NCBI GenBank assembly: GCA_021234155.1
Contig: JAJEKV010000032.1
Coordinates: 7,350,736-7,414,735 of the forward strand
Direction: 5' to 3'
Length of the DNA: 64,000 nt
DNA from: Isoetes taiwanensis
Taxonomy: Eukaryota; Streptophyta; Lycopodiopsida; Isoetales; Isoetaceae
Each line of letters starts with the position of its first letter. The first letter of the stretch is position 1. The position numbers and the translations under genes were made by a program. Below the pieces are notes generated by a model. The model saw nothing but the letters and a program-made list of their open reading frames with translations. It was not told the DNA's origin and searched no databases. Below, piece by piece: positions 11,466 to 22,755 of the stretch.

Positions 11466-12560
11466 CCTGCTTCAAAAACATTTGAAAAGAATAAGAAATA
11501 ATACGAATAAGAAAAAGGAAAATAAGGTCTCCAGCTCCAAATCGGGAAAAGGATCCAAGCACCAACCTAATCATGATTCATGACAAGTCTAAACAATTTA
11601 TCGCGCCTCCAAAAGAAATTGATACATTTCCAGAAGCTTGGATCATGGCGGATGAACATTTGGCAGGTGGAGAAAAATGGGTGAAGGGCACATGAAGGGT
11701 GTCGTGAGGGCGACCAACATTCCATTAGCACTCTATGTCCTAAAGTGTACATGCCAATTAAACAAAACACCCATAGGAAGACATTCGTTGACCATCAATG
11801 ATATCAGTCATAGAATCATTGATGTTTAAAATTTTCTTGGATTCTAGTTGCTCTATTTTGAATCTAATATTCATATACCTAGGGGGAATGGAATGTTCTA
11901 TACAACCAAGCCCTAAGGACCACAAACTTCTAATAACTGATTGACCACCATCAGATAAATTTAGTACCATACATTTAAACAGTACTTTAAGTATATATTT
12001 ATTATAAATATGTAAAGTACATACTTTATATATAATACGTCAAGAGTTCATATCATTTTCTAAAACTATTATTTCAAAGTTACAGTTTGAAATAGTTGCA
12101 GTGAAAGTTAATAGGAAAAGAACTTCAAGTTTTAAATAACCAGACTATATTACTATAGTTAACTAGTATTTCTAAAAAAATTCAACTCAAAATCAAGGGA
12201 GATCCACTTGTGTTATGCGTATAAACCATCTGAGTGTACGCTAAGGGGTTTATTATTGCCTATTTCGTACTTGTAATAAGGGGTATTTACCATTTATTTC
12301 ACTTGTTTAATTGTATTTTAAGGAGTATAAGGACATATCAAGCCTGTTTTCTGCTATGATAAGGGGGTTTTGCCTGACCCTAGGAACGCAGATGTCATAT
12401 CCGAAATACATATAGGTGAATCCTCTGGGCTCAAAATAAATCGACCCCCCTTCCGAATACAACAGGAGCAAACATGATCAACCAACATCATATATCCATA
12501 TAAAATGATAAGTAATGAGAATAACATCTAATCCTAATCACATGCATCTAATTTATAGTT
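11466..12560. other. Intergenic, AT-rich, nothing recognised
   Basis: No protein-like frame or structured repeat was found on either strand. Confidence 0.4.
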
Positions 12561-13109
12561 AGAGTTCATTGATTAGGGTTCAAGATCTAGACTGAAGGTC
12601 TAGAATGGCTCTACTAGAGATAGGAAATGCTAACTCATCTGGAATCCTAACTTCCAGATGATCTACAAAGGACTCTAACCCAAATACTTGCTCCTGAGGA
12701 ACTCCCTCCTGCTCCCCGTGTCTCCACGGCCTTGAAGGTGTTCGAAGTAGCTCTCACTCCTACCTATGCTGTTGTGCTATGCTATGCCACAACAGACGGT
12801 TCTCGAAACAGAGATTTGAGTGCGAACAAAGTTCCAAGACTATTGGAGCCAGAAAAATGGCCTAGGATTGCCATTTATAGATTAGGGTTCCATGTCACTG
12901 CTACGTTTGCTCCAATGGGGTGCTTCCATATGGTGGGTGCCCAATAGGGTGAGGCCATGCGGAAATGGCCCTATGCCTAAGGTTAGCTAAGTTATATGAA
13001 TAACTTAGCCATGCTCCCTTTGCCACCTACTATGGTGTACAAGGCTACTAAAGTAGACTTGTACAGTGACGTGGCCCAAAAATATATGTATTTATAGCAT
13101 ATATTTCAG
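12561..13109 (-). mobile_element. Truncated LTR related to the LTR at 425-2004
   Basis: On the minus strand it starts TGTGACATTCC, against TGTGACGTTCC for the first LTR. It continues with the same arrangement: an AT-rich block, then CACGTCAC about 45 bases in. No primer binding site or polypurine tract adjoins the preserved end, so this is the outer end of a 5' or solo LTR; the left border is uncertain. Inside, 12732-12947 (+) is open but not protein-like. Confidence 0.4.
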
Positions 13110-13740
13110 GGGAATGTCACATCATCAAAAATTGGCCTCCTCGGATTGTAATGCTTGCTGCACTGATCTATGGTGTCTGCCTCTTCCTTTTGGTTGCATA
13201 GATTTGCGTTGTGACTGTAGGAACCCTATTGTTTGCTTCACCATCTCCTCGTGGCCTCGTTGAAACCATAGCATCTATCATGCTCTTCACAATCGATTAC
13301 TGAGACATTGTGAGTATACAACAGGGTTTTATCATGATCCAAGCTACGGGCAATCGAGTGTGAATTTAGGCGCAATTCAGCAACCAGCATTGAATTCATC
13401 TTTCAAATTGGCATGCTCAAGGTTTTTTTACAGGCACAATCAAGGGTTGCATGTGCACATTTACTGGCATATGTACTCATGTATAGAACATAATTGTAAC
13501 TGTGTGGAGATGCTAAGATCGCATTCATGGAAACACTACATAGATAAAAACTGGCCTCCGTGGTCGATTGGGGGATGTATACGCTGTAACAGTAGGTAGA
13601 CACCACGAAAGGATGGAAGGGGGAACCCGTGACTTGAGGTATAGTCACCCCAGCCCTACACACTACATGCTTGCACTTTGCCTATAAACTACACCTATAA
13701 TGAACAAATGAATGTGCCTAAAAACATCTATATCTATCTA
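13110..13740. other. Intergenic, nothing recognised
   Basis: No gene or clear repeat. It ends in a short TCTA microsatellite that runs into the Helitron 5' terminus. Confidence 0.35.
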
Positions 13741-14224
13741 TCTATATATAATAATAAAGCCGTTTTATGATAGTCTGTGCGCAATCTTGTACCTTGAATT
13801 TTTTAACTTATTTTCATCCCTTGATTTTGGCGGTTTTGTTTGCTTCTTCCCGGAAATAGGCGCTGCTTCATCTTCTTCCTCTTGCAAGCCACGATCATCC
13901 TTCCTTCTAGGCAGGATATTTTCGGTTTCCTTTTATTCTTCTTCTTCTAACCGCTTTGCAAGAATGGCCCTTTTCAGCCTTTTTTCAACAGATCCGACAT
14001 GGTAGAGAAGGTTTCGGCTAAAGGAGCCGCTTTCGATGAACCTCTGTTTATTTTTATGGGATATACAAAATGGAATCGATTCAGGATTGTTGCTTCGGCA
14101 AAGAAAGGAATTTGGCAGCCTCCAGGCTCTTCGTATTTTGTCTGCTCATGGATTTCTACAAGAAGGCTTCATGTCCGGGCAATAGTAATACGATTAAACA
14201 GACATGGTACATGGAACATATTTT

Positions 14225-14536
14225 TTATAATATCTTGTTAAAGCCTGAAACACGCATTTGATATGTATGCCATTGTCCAAATGTGACCATAGCAGGAAGA
14301 AATTTCTCGAAGGTTATCTCCAATGGCTTATGAATTCGCAGAGCAGTGAAGAACTGAACAGCCTCCTGGAATCTCCTGTGATGTATATAACCTGTTAATA
14401 TTGCATCGGTGCATGCTTGAACAAATTCGCAATGTTCAAATCTCAGAGTCAACCATTGTGTTTGTTCCAGGGGCATTACACGAGGACACAAAGTGGTAGC
14501 TTCTATTTTGTTTGGGCACTTTGCACTATCATTTCT
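14225..14536 (-). pseudogene. PPR-protein gene fragment captured in the Helitron
   Basis: The minus-strand frame contains DAILTGYIHHRRFQEAVQFF followed by a TALRIHKPLEITFEKFLPAM-type stretch. This follows the plant PPR pattern (W/D-x-I-L-x-G-Y, then EA-x-x-F/L-F, then P-x-x-x-T-F). It covers little more than one repeat and lacks a proper start, so it cannot be a working organelle RNA-binding protein. It lies antisense within the Helitron, consistent with gene-fragment capture. The family call rests on pattern only. Confidence 0.4.
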
Positions 14537-17500
14537 CAAAATGCTCTCTGCAATGCATGCATATCCGGTCGAGCTGCCAAATTAAAGTTGCAGAGAAGCG
14601 GCTCTTACAAAAACGTTACTGTGAATTAGTCTTCCAGGGGGAAAATTTCTCTTTCAGGTTAGACTTCGGGCTTCTAAAGAGTTTTATTTGCATATGATTA
14701 CAGGATCTTTACCTATTATACACTGCAATATAGTTTGTATGCAGATGAAAGATTCCAAGGTATCGAGCTTCTAAACATAGTTGTGCATTTTGAAATGCTT
14801 AAATTTTGGTCTTGAACCTTTGCAGAATGGCTAAGCTTGGGCCTGGTAATTGTGTTTGTTGGTGTGTTTTAACTTGCACTTAGAAGCGTCTGCTTTTCTG
14901 TAATTCCATTCCGATTTGCACTGTTCTTAACAGCAAAAGCTTGCTAAAGCTACTGATCAGATATAAGAGTTAAAATATGAATAAATATGGAAGGCCCACA
15001 AACTGAAAGATGCATACCTTGATTATGTATTGCATGGCAGATGATCCAAAGCTCTAAACTAAGAAAGAGAGCTCATCTGACTGGCTCGGCGGAGATGCTG
15101 CCTGAAGCAAAAGCTTCTGGTGCTCAAAGGCCCATCTCATCCTGTTTAAAGTATACATGGCTTCTCTCCATCCATATACCTAGAGATAAAGATGCCGTTG
15201 TCTTTGTTGAAGGACTTGAGTTCCATTGTGAAGAACAAACTGATGTCCTGGCTTGACCTCTTGTAGAGCTAGAAATTGGTTTCTCATGAGCAAACACAAA
15301 TCTGGATCTGAGATATGTTAGCTAGCAACAATTTTGATAATGCCATATGCATCATGTGAGAGGTACCTTTCACGAGCTCAACCTTAATAAGTTTGTCTTT
15401 GAATTGCAAAAAGAACATTGCTAATACATCCTTTAGAAAATACAGTATTTTATTTATCTAATCCTATGCTCGGGTGATTTGCAGGACCTTTTATGAGCAT
15501 GATCCTAGACCCTAGATTCAGACTTGAAATAGGAACTCTGTCTCCATTTCTCCCATGGAATCCACATGTGTTTTTTTCTGCCTAAGCTGATGCTGCAACA
15601 AATGCCATGATTTCAAATGCTTATTGAAAGTAAGCATGGACCTTATTAAATCCTTTACATTTCGTTGGAGCAATAATGTAAGCAATTTCGTTCAAAATTT
15701 GTATAGCACTACTATGATATGTCCTTTCTGCCAGGCGTAGAATTTTCTAGAACTACTTCTCCCATAACCAATAATGCTTGAAATATTGACCTGCATGTTG
15801 GGTAGATTGAAACCCAATTGGCTGCTGCAACACATAGGAATTTTTCGGAAGGGCTCTATAGTTCTTGCAAAAATTCCTTCTCAAGCCTGCTCTGCTAGAA
15901 TAAAGCTTCCTTATGTGTTACCGACTCTTTATTGCAGTAGGAATTCACGAGTCCATAAAGACAAATTAAAAATCTTACTAGATCAAGCCCAGAAGAAGAA
16001 AGAAAATGTGAACTGCTCTTGCAAAGCCTTTAGGAAACATATTGTTTCGCGGCTATGGCATATGGCATGGAACAGAGCTTTTGAAACAGATTGAAAAGAT
16101 CATGTGGACCTTTGGTTAGACGCCATAGTCAGGCCAACAACCTTCATCGTCGAAAAGAGATGCAGCAGAGAAACCTGCAGCTATGATGGTGCCTGTGTTG
16201 GACTCAAAGAACCATGCCCGCAACTTTCTTCCCCCCGATGCAGTGGACTCAAAAACATAATTAAAATCAATGCGTGATGTCTCTTCCTTGCCTCATGAAG
16301 AGCAAGAAGCACGGTCCAAAGCTCCTGTCATCCCTCTAACATTGTCATATATTTTGTGCAGATGTCTCACTCTCCCCCCTGATTTGAAGAAGAAATGTTC
16401 CTTGCTTTTCTCTCTGCTTAAAATTATCACACTTAAACGGGGAGCTTCTCTACCATTCTATTCTATTCTCACAGGTCCTCCTACTCTGTTAGTTTAAGCT
16501 TAAATCCGTTTCTAATATAGACTTAAACTCTGTAAATTTATGTCTAAATCCTTTCTTTTTCTGTTGGAAGCTTGTAAACATTCTTTGAATTCTACACCAC
16601 ATGGCGCTATTACTGCGATGGGATAACTCTTGCAGATAAGCATTAAATAGGTAAATATTTGAGGTCCCAAAGCCTTACAGTTTTTTGTTTTGTTCTTGCA
16701 GGTCGCGAGAAAGATAAATCGATAAGTGCATGTGTGAGTCTCTAAAGGATAAGGACGTTTTAGTCTTTCTTAAGGGGCTGGCAAAATATGAGTAGGAGTG
16801 ACAGAAGAGTAGCCGCGACAAAACCTTTCTCAATAATATGCTCACAAGGAGGGACAAGGAATAAAGAACGACCTCATTGTTCTGCAGTATAGATGGAGTA
16901 TATCATTCACATCATCGCCTATTGGTTTGATTGTTGGGCTCCTTTTGTCAGACAAATTTGATATTTGATAATCAAAGCATTCTGCTGTTGAAGATTGCTA
17001 CTAAATTGTTGAATTGGATGAGACATCTAAAATATCAAATGTGTAGCATGTTGTACAACTTTTAGTCAATATATAGACAACCTTTCAGTTTCTGACCTTT
17101 TCAACCTTTCAAGTTTCTACACAATGCTAGAGAATAGTATGAAGTAAGTATGTTAATGTAGTCTTAGTACACATATTTGCTAGGTATGTAATTTATTAGG
17201 TTCCAATGATAGATCTAGAGCTTCTAACTTCTAACTCGGGAGAGCTTCCAACTCCTCCCATTGCCTCTTTATGGACTCAAGTACATAATGAGGAGATGCT
17301 AAATCTTGTGACTTTGCTAAATTCCATGCAAAAATGCTATTTTCAACATTATCCCCAAGTTTTATATACTTTTTAGCAATTAATCTACTAAACACTCTTG
17401 GGCTTGGTTGTAATCTTACACCATTCCCAACATAACCTCATAATTATATTTATTCCATTTTTTTAATGCCAATCGATATAACACCGAATATAAATGATAC

Positions 17501-17540
17501 GTTTTCATTAATATATTTTCACTTAATGCCTGACTGAAGA

Positions 17541-17568
17541 GCCCAGCAACGCTGGGCACTTTTTCTAG
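17541..17568 (+). terminator. Helitron 3' terminal hairpin and CTAG end
   Basis: A 7-bp perfect stem with a 3-base loop is followed after 7 bases by CTAG and the host T. This is the structure that terminates rolling-circle transposition in canonical Helitrons; here it defines the element border rather than a transcription terminator. Confidence 0.75.
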
Positions 17569-18589
17569 TTTTACATAAGCAGGTAAGACCAAGTGGTGAA
17601 CCATAGAGTACTTCTTAAAAAACCCCTACGTTTTCTAAACGTTTGCAACCATCGGGGGTTATCAAAAAATGTAAAAAAAAAAAAACCATTACTAATGCCT
17701 CAAATGACTTTCATTTAGATTTTCTAGTCTAGCAAACAAGATTTTGGAAATATGAGCAGCCGCATGCATGTAGAAACATGCCGAATGCATGTAGAACCAG
17801 GGTTTTGGTTTTTTGCTCAATGAAAGAAAGGTTTTTACTCCACCGGCAAACCAGGAAACAGTTCTTGCGCCAATCCAAGACCAGTCGACCAAGGTAACTT
17901 TTCCATTCTTCTTCTTTTAATTTTTTTTTTTTTTTTTTTTCGATTCATTTTTTTCTATATTGCTTCTGAAGATCTGACTGCCATAAGTGATAAATAGAAG
18001 CAGGAAGTGAACCAAAACCGTTCCAAAGGTATAGCTGCTTCAAATAATTCTTTTTTACCTATATTCATTTCTCTTCTATCTACCTCTAGTATGATAATAA
18101 GCTAAACCTTTATGTTAGTTGTTATATTATTAAGTTAAACCTTTGAATTGAATACACATTTTTGTGATTTGTTTGGAACCCAAATATGGTGCTGGTATTA
18201 AAAAATGTCTGTTTCAAAGGGGCAATTTGGGGTTTTTAAAGTTTTTTTTTTACGTTTTTAACGTTTGCAACGTTTTTAACGTTTTTAATGTTATAAAAAC
18301 GTATTCTAAGATTTTAAAAACCAAAAATAAAAAACTTTAAAAAAACTTAAAAAACGTATGGTACCCGTACGGTATGCAAAGTATGTAACAACATTGGTAG
18401 TGAGGCAATAAATCCATAAGCCTGTCCATTTTTTAGCAGAGCATAGAAAGTATATAGGGCAAACCTATATCATATTAGTGACTGCTGCAGTGGCAGTGGA
18501 GGAATGCCGTTCTGCTTCTTCGTTCCTCATGTCATACCAGTCCCTATACTTCCACTCCATATAGAAAAATTCGCTCTATGATTAGTGTA
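17569..18589. other. Intergenic with ACGTTT/AAACGT repeats
   Basis: AACGTTTGCAAC recurs near 17638 and 18260. Around 18225-18360 several TTTTTAACGTTT units face AAACTTAAAAAACGT in the opposite sense, an AT-rich foldback. A run of about 21 T lies at 17920-17940. No gene was seen; the frame at 17692-17892 (-) has no recognisable domain. Confidence 0.35.
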
Positions 18590-19440
18590 ACTAGTCATAA
18601 TGCTCCGCTCTGCTCTGACAATTGTTCTCCATCACATAGAAGACCTTCCAACCTGTCATCACCCATTGTCTAATACAAGGATTCCAATATGTTGGTATAG
18701 TGAACTCTATTCCTAGGTACTTGTATGTCCTTGTTGCCTGGAGGATGGCACCGGTAGCACCTTGGTTTTGGCCAAGTGGACGCACATTCCAGTTGCTTGG
18801 TAGAACATCCAGAGGTTGTTGCATACTCGCTAGAATGTATGCTAGGAGTTCATGTCATTTGCATTTAACTGCCGAATAATATAGTAAGCAAACCCCCTCC
18901 CCAAATGATGCGTGAGTGAATCCTCAGGTGATCGATGTATAATCCAAACAATGTAGGAGATTGTAGGCAGTCTTGTCGGACTCTTGATAAATGTGCTTGA
19001 GGATGGTATTCGAGCTCCATTCCACTCCCAGGTACTTGTATGTATGGATTACCTCCATATCTTGGCCTCGATAAGTGAAACGAGGCTGCCTCTATTGCCT
19101 CGAGCATGACACTAGGAGTACCTTGGTTTTGACCAAGTTGATGCGCATTCCAGTTGCTTGGCAAAAAAAGTAGCAAAGCATCCATACGCTGCTACATACT
19201 TACTGGAGTGAGTGTATGCTAGGAGGTCATCATCCGCATTATTAGTTGTCAGATGATATAGTGAGCTAACTTGGCTCCTCCACCTCCATGGTGTGTGAGC
19301 GAACACTCAAACTAATCAATGTACAACCCAAACAACATAGGAGATAGTGGGCAGCCTTGTCTGACTCCAATACTACTATTGATAATTGTGCCTACGGATG
19401 ACATTTCGCATTTCCTGAGGAACTCCTAGCATCACCAATC
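18590..19440 (-). pseudogene. Decayed LINE reverse transcriptase, internally duplicated
   Basis: Minus-strand fragments match a LINE RT core in order. One is SRVRQDCLQSPTLFGLYIDH (the RQGCPLSPxLF region). Another is NADDDLLAY, a degenerate YADD catalytic box, near 19230. A third is YKYLGIEF (about 18710). The segment with PSNWN..LGQNQG occurs twice (about 18770-18810 and 19110-19160), as does the YIDHL region, so part was duplicated before or during decay. Many stops and frameshifts; not functional. Confidence 0.65.
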
Positions 19441-19653
19441 TTTCCCACAAAGCAGCAGTTTCGTGCTTGTAGAGGCATGTGTACTCTTTTGTGATATGTT
19501 GAATGTGATTTCTGAAATTTATGATTTCAGTTTAAGGGACCGTGCTTATTCAGAGTAGGTTGAGATATGTATTGACACTTCTAAAATTTCAGTGGGCTAT
19601 GACCCCTGGGTATGGGGGGATCCCTTATGTTAGGATTGCTCCTATGCCCGGAT

Positions 19654-20001
19654 GAGCATCGGCATTGCCCTGGGGCTCAATTCCCCGGGCTCACTGATAT
19701 GTGTGAGTTATTTTCTTACAAAGTGCGCATGGTGATGGGAGGCCTTCCGGATGCTGGTAATGCTCTTGAGAGCTGTTGAACTTCAGGCGTTGAGTACTCT
19801 AGAGCATTACTACCATCCGGAGGCGAGTTGATACTAACAACAATTATGTATCATGATCATCAGTCTGATGCCACTGATTGTTAGAGCTTGACTGATCAAC
19901 TTGATGCGTAGTGTTGTTGAAGTTAGAGACATCCTCAAGAAGACATCTCAAGTATGTGGAGAGCATTGGATCCCAGTTGGGGTTCGATTCCCCAAGCTCT
20001 C
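19654..20001. repeat. Two B-box-like modules flanking a strong hairpin
   Basis: 19654-19692 and 19959-20001 are related modules. Each has a GAGC...GCTC outer pairing and an inner T-arm-like hairpin: GGGGCTCAATTCCCC in the first, GGGGTTCGATTCCCC in the second. The second contains a consensus B box (GGTTCGATTCC). Between them, 19743-19766 pairs with 19801-19823 (about 21 of 23 bases) around a 34-base loop. This may be a tRNA-related SINE or a structured RNA; no complete tRNA is present. Confidence 0.35.
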
Positions 20002-20235
20002 TTGATGTATTGGCTGTATGTTGTGTTGTGTTGCTGTTAGGGAAATTCGAATGAGCTAACCATTGATAAGGGAGCTTTTAAACCCCCCATATAAATTGGG
20101 TCAATATGGGGCTGTTTGATCCCATCTTGATTTTCAAGGAAGGGTCCATATGGATGCTTGGAAAATATTCCTCAAAATGTTCCATGATCCGATGGCCCCA
20201 AAATTTTTTAAAGACACCCCAAACTTTAATATATC

Positions 20236-20300
20236 AATATAGAGGAGGGGGCGCCAACATTGACGCGATAAAATGAGGACTTTTTTGGCATTTTGTTAAC
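20236..20300 (-). repeat. Dispersed repeat shared with 46650-46712
   Basis: GGGGGCGCCAACATTGACGC and the following ATAAAATG...GGCATTTTGTTAACGC recur in inverted orientation near 46650-46712. One end of a short transposable element is likely; the family is unknown. Confidence 0.6.
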
Positions 20301-20575
20301 GCAAAAAGAGATCGAGGCCCCTTTTTTTCCCCCATTTTTGTTAACACTAGCAACGGGTGCCCGGCATTGCCAGACATAAATACAATTTGTGATAAACTCT
20401 AGAAATGGTGGTAAAATTAGAAATGTATACGCCTTTCGAGAAAAATGAAGTGCAGATAATAAAGGTTCATCAGCAAATCTAGGTGTATGGATCAACAAAA
20501 TGTCAAACAGGTTGATATGTTGACCTACGTAGATTTTGATTTTTATGGAAACAATCCGTTAGGTGGAAATAGTTT

Positions 20576-20854
20576 ATGTGTATTGCACATTGTGATCCAA
20601 GACTACTGGATAACTTCTTTTTTCAACGTATCATGAAGTTATGGGATCCACATGATAACTCAACTTTGTACAATGCAACTGAAGCCACAAATCCATTGGG
20701 CGAAACTATAATTACTGGCATTGTCGGGCAGAAGTACGGTTCTACTATTGTGAGGCATCAAGTTGTAAACATGGCTTTTAGAAAGAAGTCGCACGATTTA
20801 ATTTTGTGCAAAAGTAGCCATGTTAGTGTTGAATATTATGCTCCTTGTAGTTAA
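20576..20854 (+). other. Unassigned coherent open frame
   Basis: Ninety-two codons with a protein-like composition (FFFQRIMKLWDPHDNS, GIVGQKYGSTIV). No domain is recognised. A second coherent piece (VELKIVDVGFVVAKQKQSW, about 21390-21450) lies on the same strand beyond the L1 insertion at 20923-21344. The two may have been one older coding region split by that insertion. Could equally be a decayed transposon protein. Confidence 0.25.
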
Positions 20855-20922
20855 ATGTATGCATGAGGCATGGTTGCATTAGACATAACTTTGAGAATAG
20901 CAAATAAATCATATGTACATAT

Positions 20923-21344
20923 TTTTTTTTTTGAAGAACGTGTTTTACTTCATATTATACACTCAAAATATTACAAAGTACTTCCAGAAGTAAGAAATGT
21001 CCCTGAAGCATCAATCACTTTTAGATGATCACTCCATATTGGAATTTTAATACGATCAGGCCAATTGGAGATCTGAAAGCAATTATACAACTTCTTACGA
21101 ATTTCTTGAAGCACCACCTGAGAAGAAATACGCTTATCATAAAAGACCTTTCTTCGCCTTCGCTTCCATACACTCCATATTAGCCAAGACTTTGCCATGT
21201 GAAATGCAATCCTTTTAGAAGCAGTCCACTGATTTGGATAAATACCCAAAAGAAAGTGCTGACTATCCAAAGATACTCCAAAAAGAGAATGCAGCCAGGA
21301 CCTAAGACTACTCAGCTCTGCACACAAATATAAACAGTGCTCCA
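20923..21344 (-). mobile_element. 5'-truncated L1 LINE with poly(A) and 10-bp target duplication
   Basis: The minus strand encodes the C-terminal part of a plant L1 protein (zf-RVT region): EHCLYLCAELSSLRSWLHSL, then AFHMAKSWLIWSVWKRRRRK, then ISNWPDRIKIPIWSDHLKV. It ends in a 3' UTR with an A tail (T run at 20922-20932 on the plus strand). ATGTACATAT flanks it exactly at 20913-20922 and 21345-21354, a target-site duplication. A shorter copy of the same family lies at 42093-42348 (+). Confidence 0.85.
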
Positions 21345-21704
21345 ATGTACATATATTGCACTTTTGCATGTATTATTGGTGGACATGTTAGTAGCGTGGA
21401 GTTGAAAATTGTTGATGTTGGATTCGTGGTTGCAAAGCAAAAACAAAGTTGGGCTAGGCGAATGTTCGTTGGTTTCAATGGAATTGACATTGATAATTTA
21501 TTGTTTTGTGTCACTGCTCTCCTTTTAAGTGTAAGAACGCTTTCTAATCATTATGCAAGTACATGAACTATCCGTTACCAAAATGAAAATAAAATGTAGT
21601 TTTGCCCATAAGTTGCAACCTATTATCTCCAAAAAATAAACATAAAGATGACAATAACAATAAACCAAATAAAATAGTTGTAGCTAAAGTAGCAACGTAG
21701 ATGC

Positions 21705-22370
21705 ATTCTAGAATGGGGCTCGCATGAAACCAACAAACCGCCCGATAGATAGGCTTCTCATTCATCTCAGCAGATTTTCTACAATGGTGGACAGTGGGTA
21801 GCCGCACACATGCGAACTACCCACGAAAAATAAAGGGAAAATCCAATTATATCATTTGGACCCCAAAAAATACAATGCTAATAGATGTGTGGCTGATGTA
21901 CCTGCCGAAAGCTTATCACCGGGATTAAAAAACCCCGCCCTTTCGGGTTTTCGAGGAAAACCCCTAGTGATAAGCCTTCGGCAAGGGGCTTGGACAAACG
22001 TAAGGCATAGAAATCGCTCCCAGAAACCCTCGCATGGAGAAGTCGAAACGGATGCCGCTTCGCCAACCCTGTACACGCACATCACCAACACAACAAGCGA
22101 GACAACACAAACATACCGAGGATAGCATCACCCGGGGAAAAAGCATCACCCAAATGGTGGAAGAAAAACATGATAAACGAAATTTGTGCACATCAAAGAG
22201 AATAAAGATCGGCTGAGAGAAGAGGAAGCGCCGATGAGACGTTGATGCGGGAACCCGCGCCTAAAATAGCGAAACCCTAACTGAAAGGGCATGCGCCGCG
22301 ATGCATGCATGCAAGACATGCATGCTCGCCCTATTCTAGAATGTCGATCCGATGTCTCGGATCGTCGCGA
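21705..22370 (+). mobile_element. Hairpin-ended element, long unit (locus 2)
   Basis: Starts ATTCTAGAATGGGGCTCGC, then the conserved AAACCAACAAACCGCCC. It carries the GGGTAG/CTACCC hairpin (21798-21823) and the long stem GCCGAAAGCTTATCAC / GTGATAAGCCTTCGGC (about 21904-21985). It ends with ATGC-rich palindromes, the subterminal TTCTAGAAT and the terminal hairpin CGATCCGA-loop-TCGGATCG (about 22345-22364). Same order of parts as 4223-4914, on the other strand. Non-coding. Confidence 0.6.
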
Positions 22371-22755
22371 TTCTAGAATGGGGCTAAGATGAAACCAACA
22401 AACAAACCGCCCGAATACCGTGAGAACTTCCTTATCAAACTAGAATCGAGGGCCGAAGGTCGCGGGATGATGAAGGCTAAAGAAGGGCCAAGGCGAGAAA
22501 GGACATGCCACAAAGATGACGTAAACGCCAAATGGGCCAAACCAAGCGGGAAGAAGCCCCTCCCCTGCCTGGAAACAAATCAAAGAGAATAAGGTACTGC
22601 TGAGAGAAGAGGAAGCGCCGATGAGACGTTGATGCAGAACCGCACCTAAAATAGTGAAACTTTAACCAGAAAGGGCATGCGCCGCATGCATGCATGCAAG
22701 ACATGCATGCTCGCCCCATTCTAGAATGTCGATCCGATGTCTCGGATCGATGCGA
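22371..22755 (+). mobile_element. Hairpin-ended element, short unit (locus 2)
   Basis: Follows the long unit with no spacer: the long unit's last base abuts TTCTAGAATGGGGC. Ends with subterminal TTCTAGAATG and the terminal hairpin at about 22729-22748. It matches the short units at 3871-4222, 29404-29758 and 30781-31131. Confidence 0.6.

Larger units (their letters stand above)
13741..17568 (+). mobile_element. Non-autonomous Helitron, 3.8 kb
   Basis: The 3' end has all the canonical parts: a hairpin (GCCCAGC-AAC-GCTGGGC, 17541-17557), a short T-rich spacer, then CTAG (17565-17568) followed by T. The 5' end TCTATATATAATAATAAAGC at 13741 starts with TC and is preceded by A, giving insertion between A and T as expected. 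No Rep/helicase gene is present, so the element is non-autonomous. The interior includes a PPR-like fragment on the minus strand (14225-14536) and several unassigned frames (for example 15774-16094 +). The 3' end is more certain than the 5' end. Confidence 0.7.
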
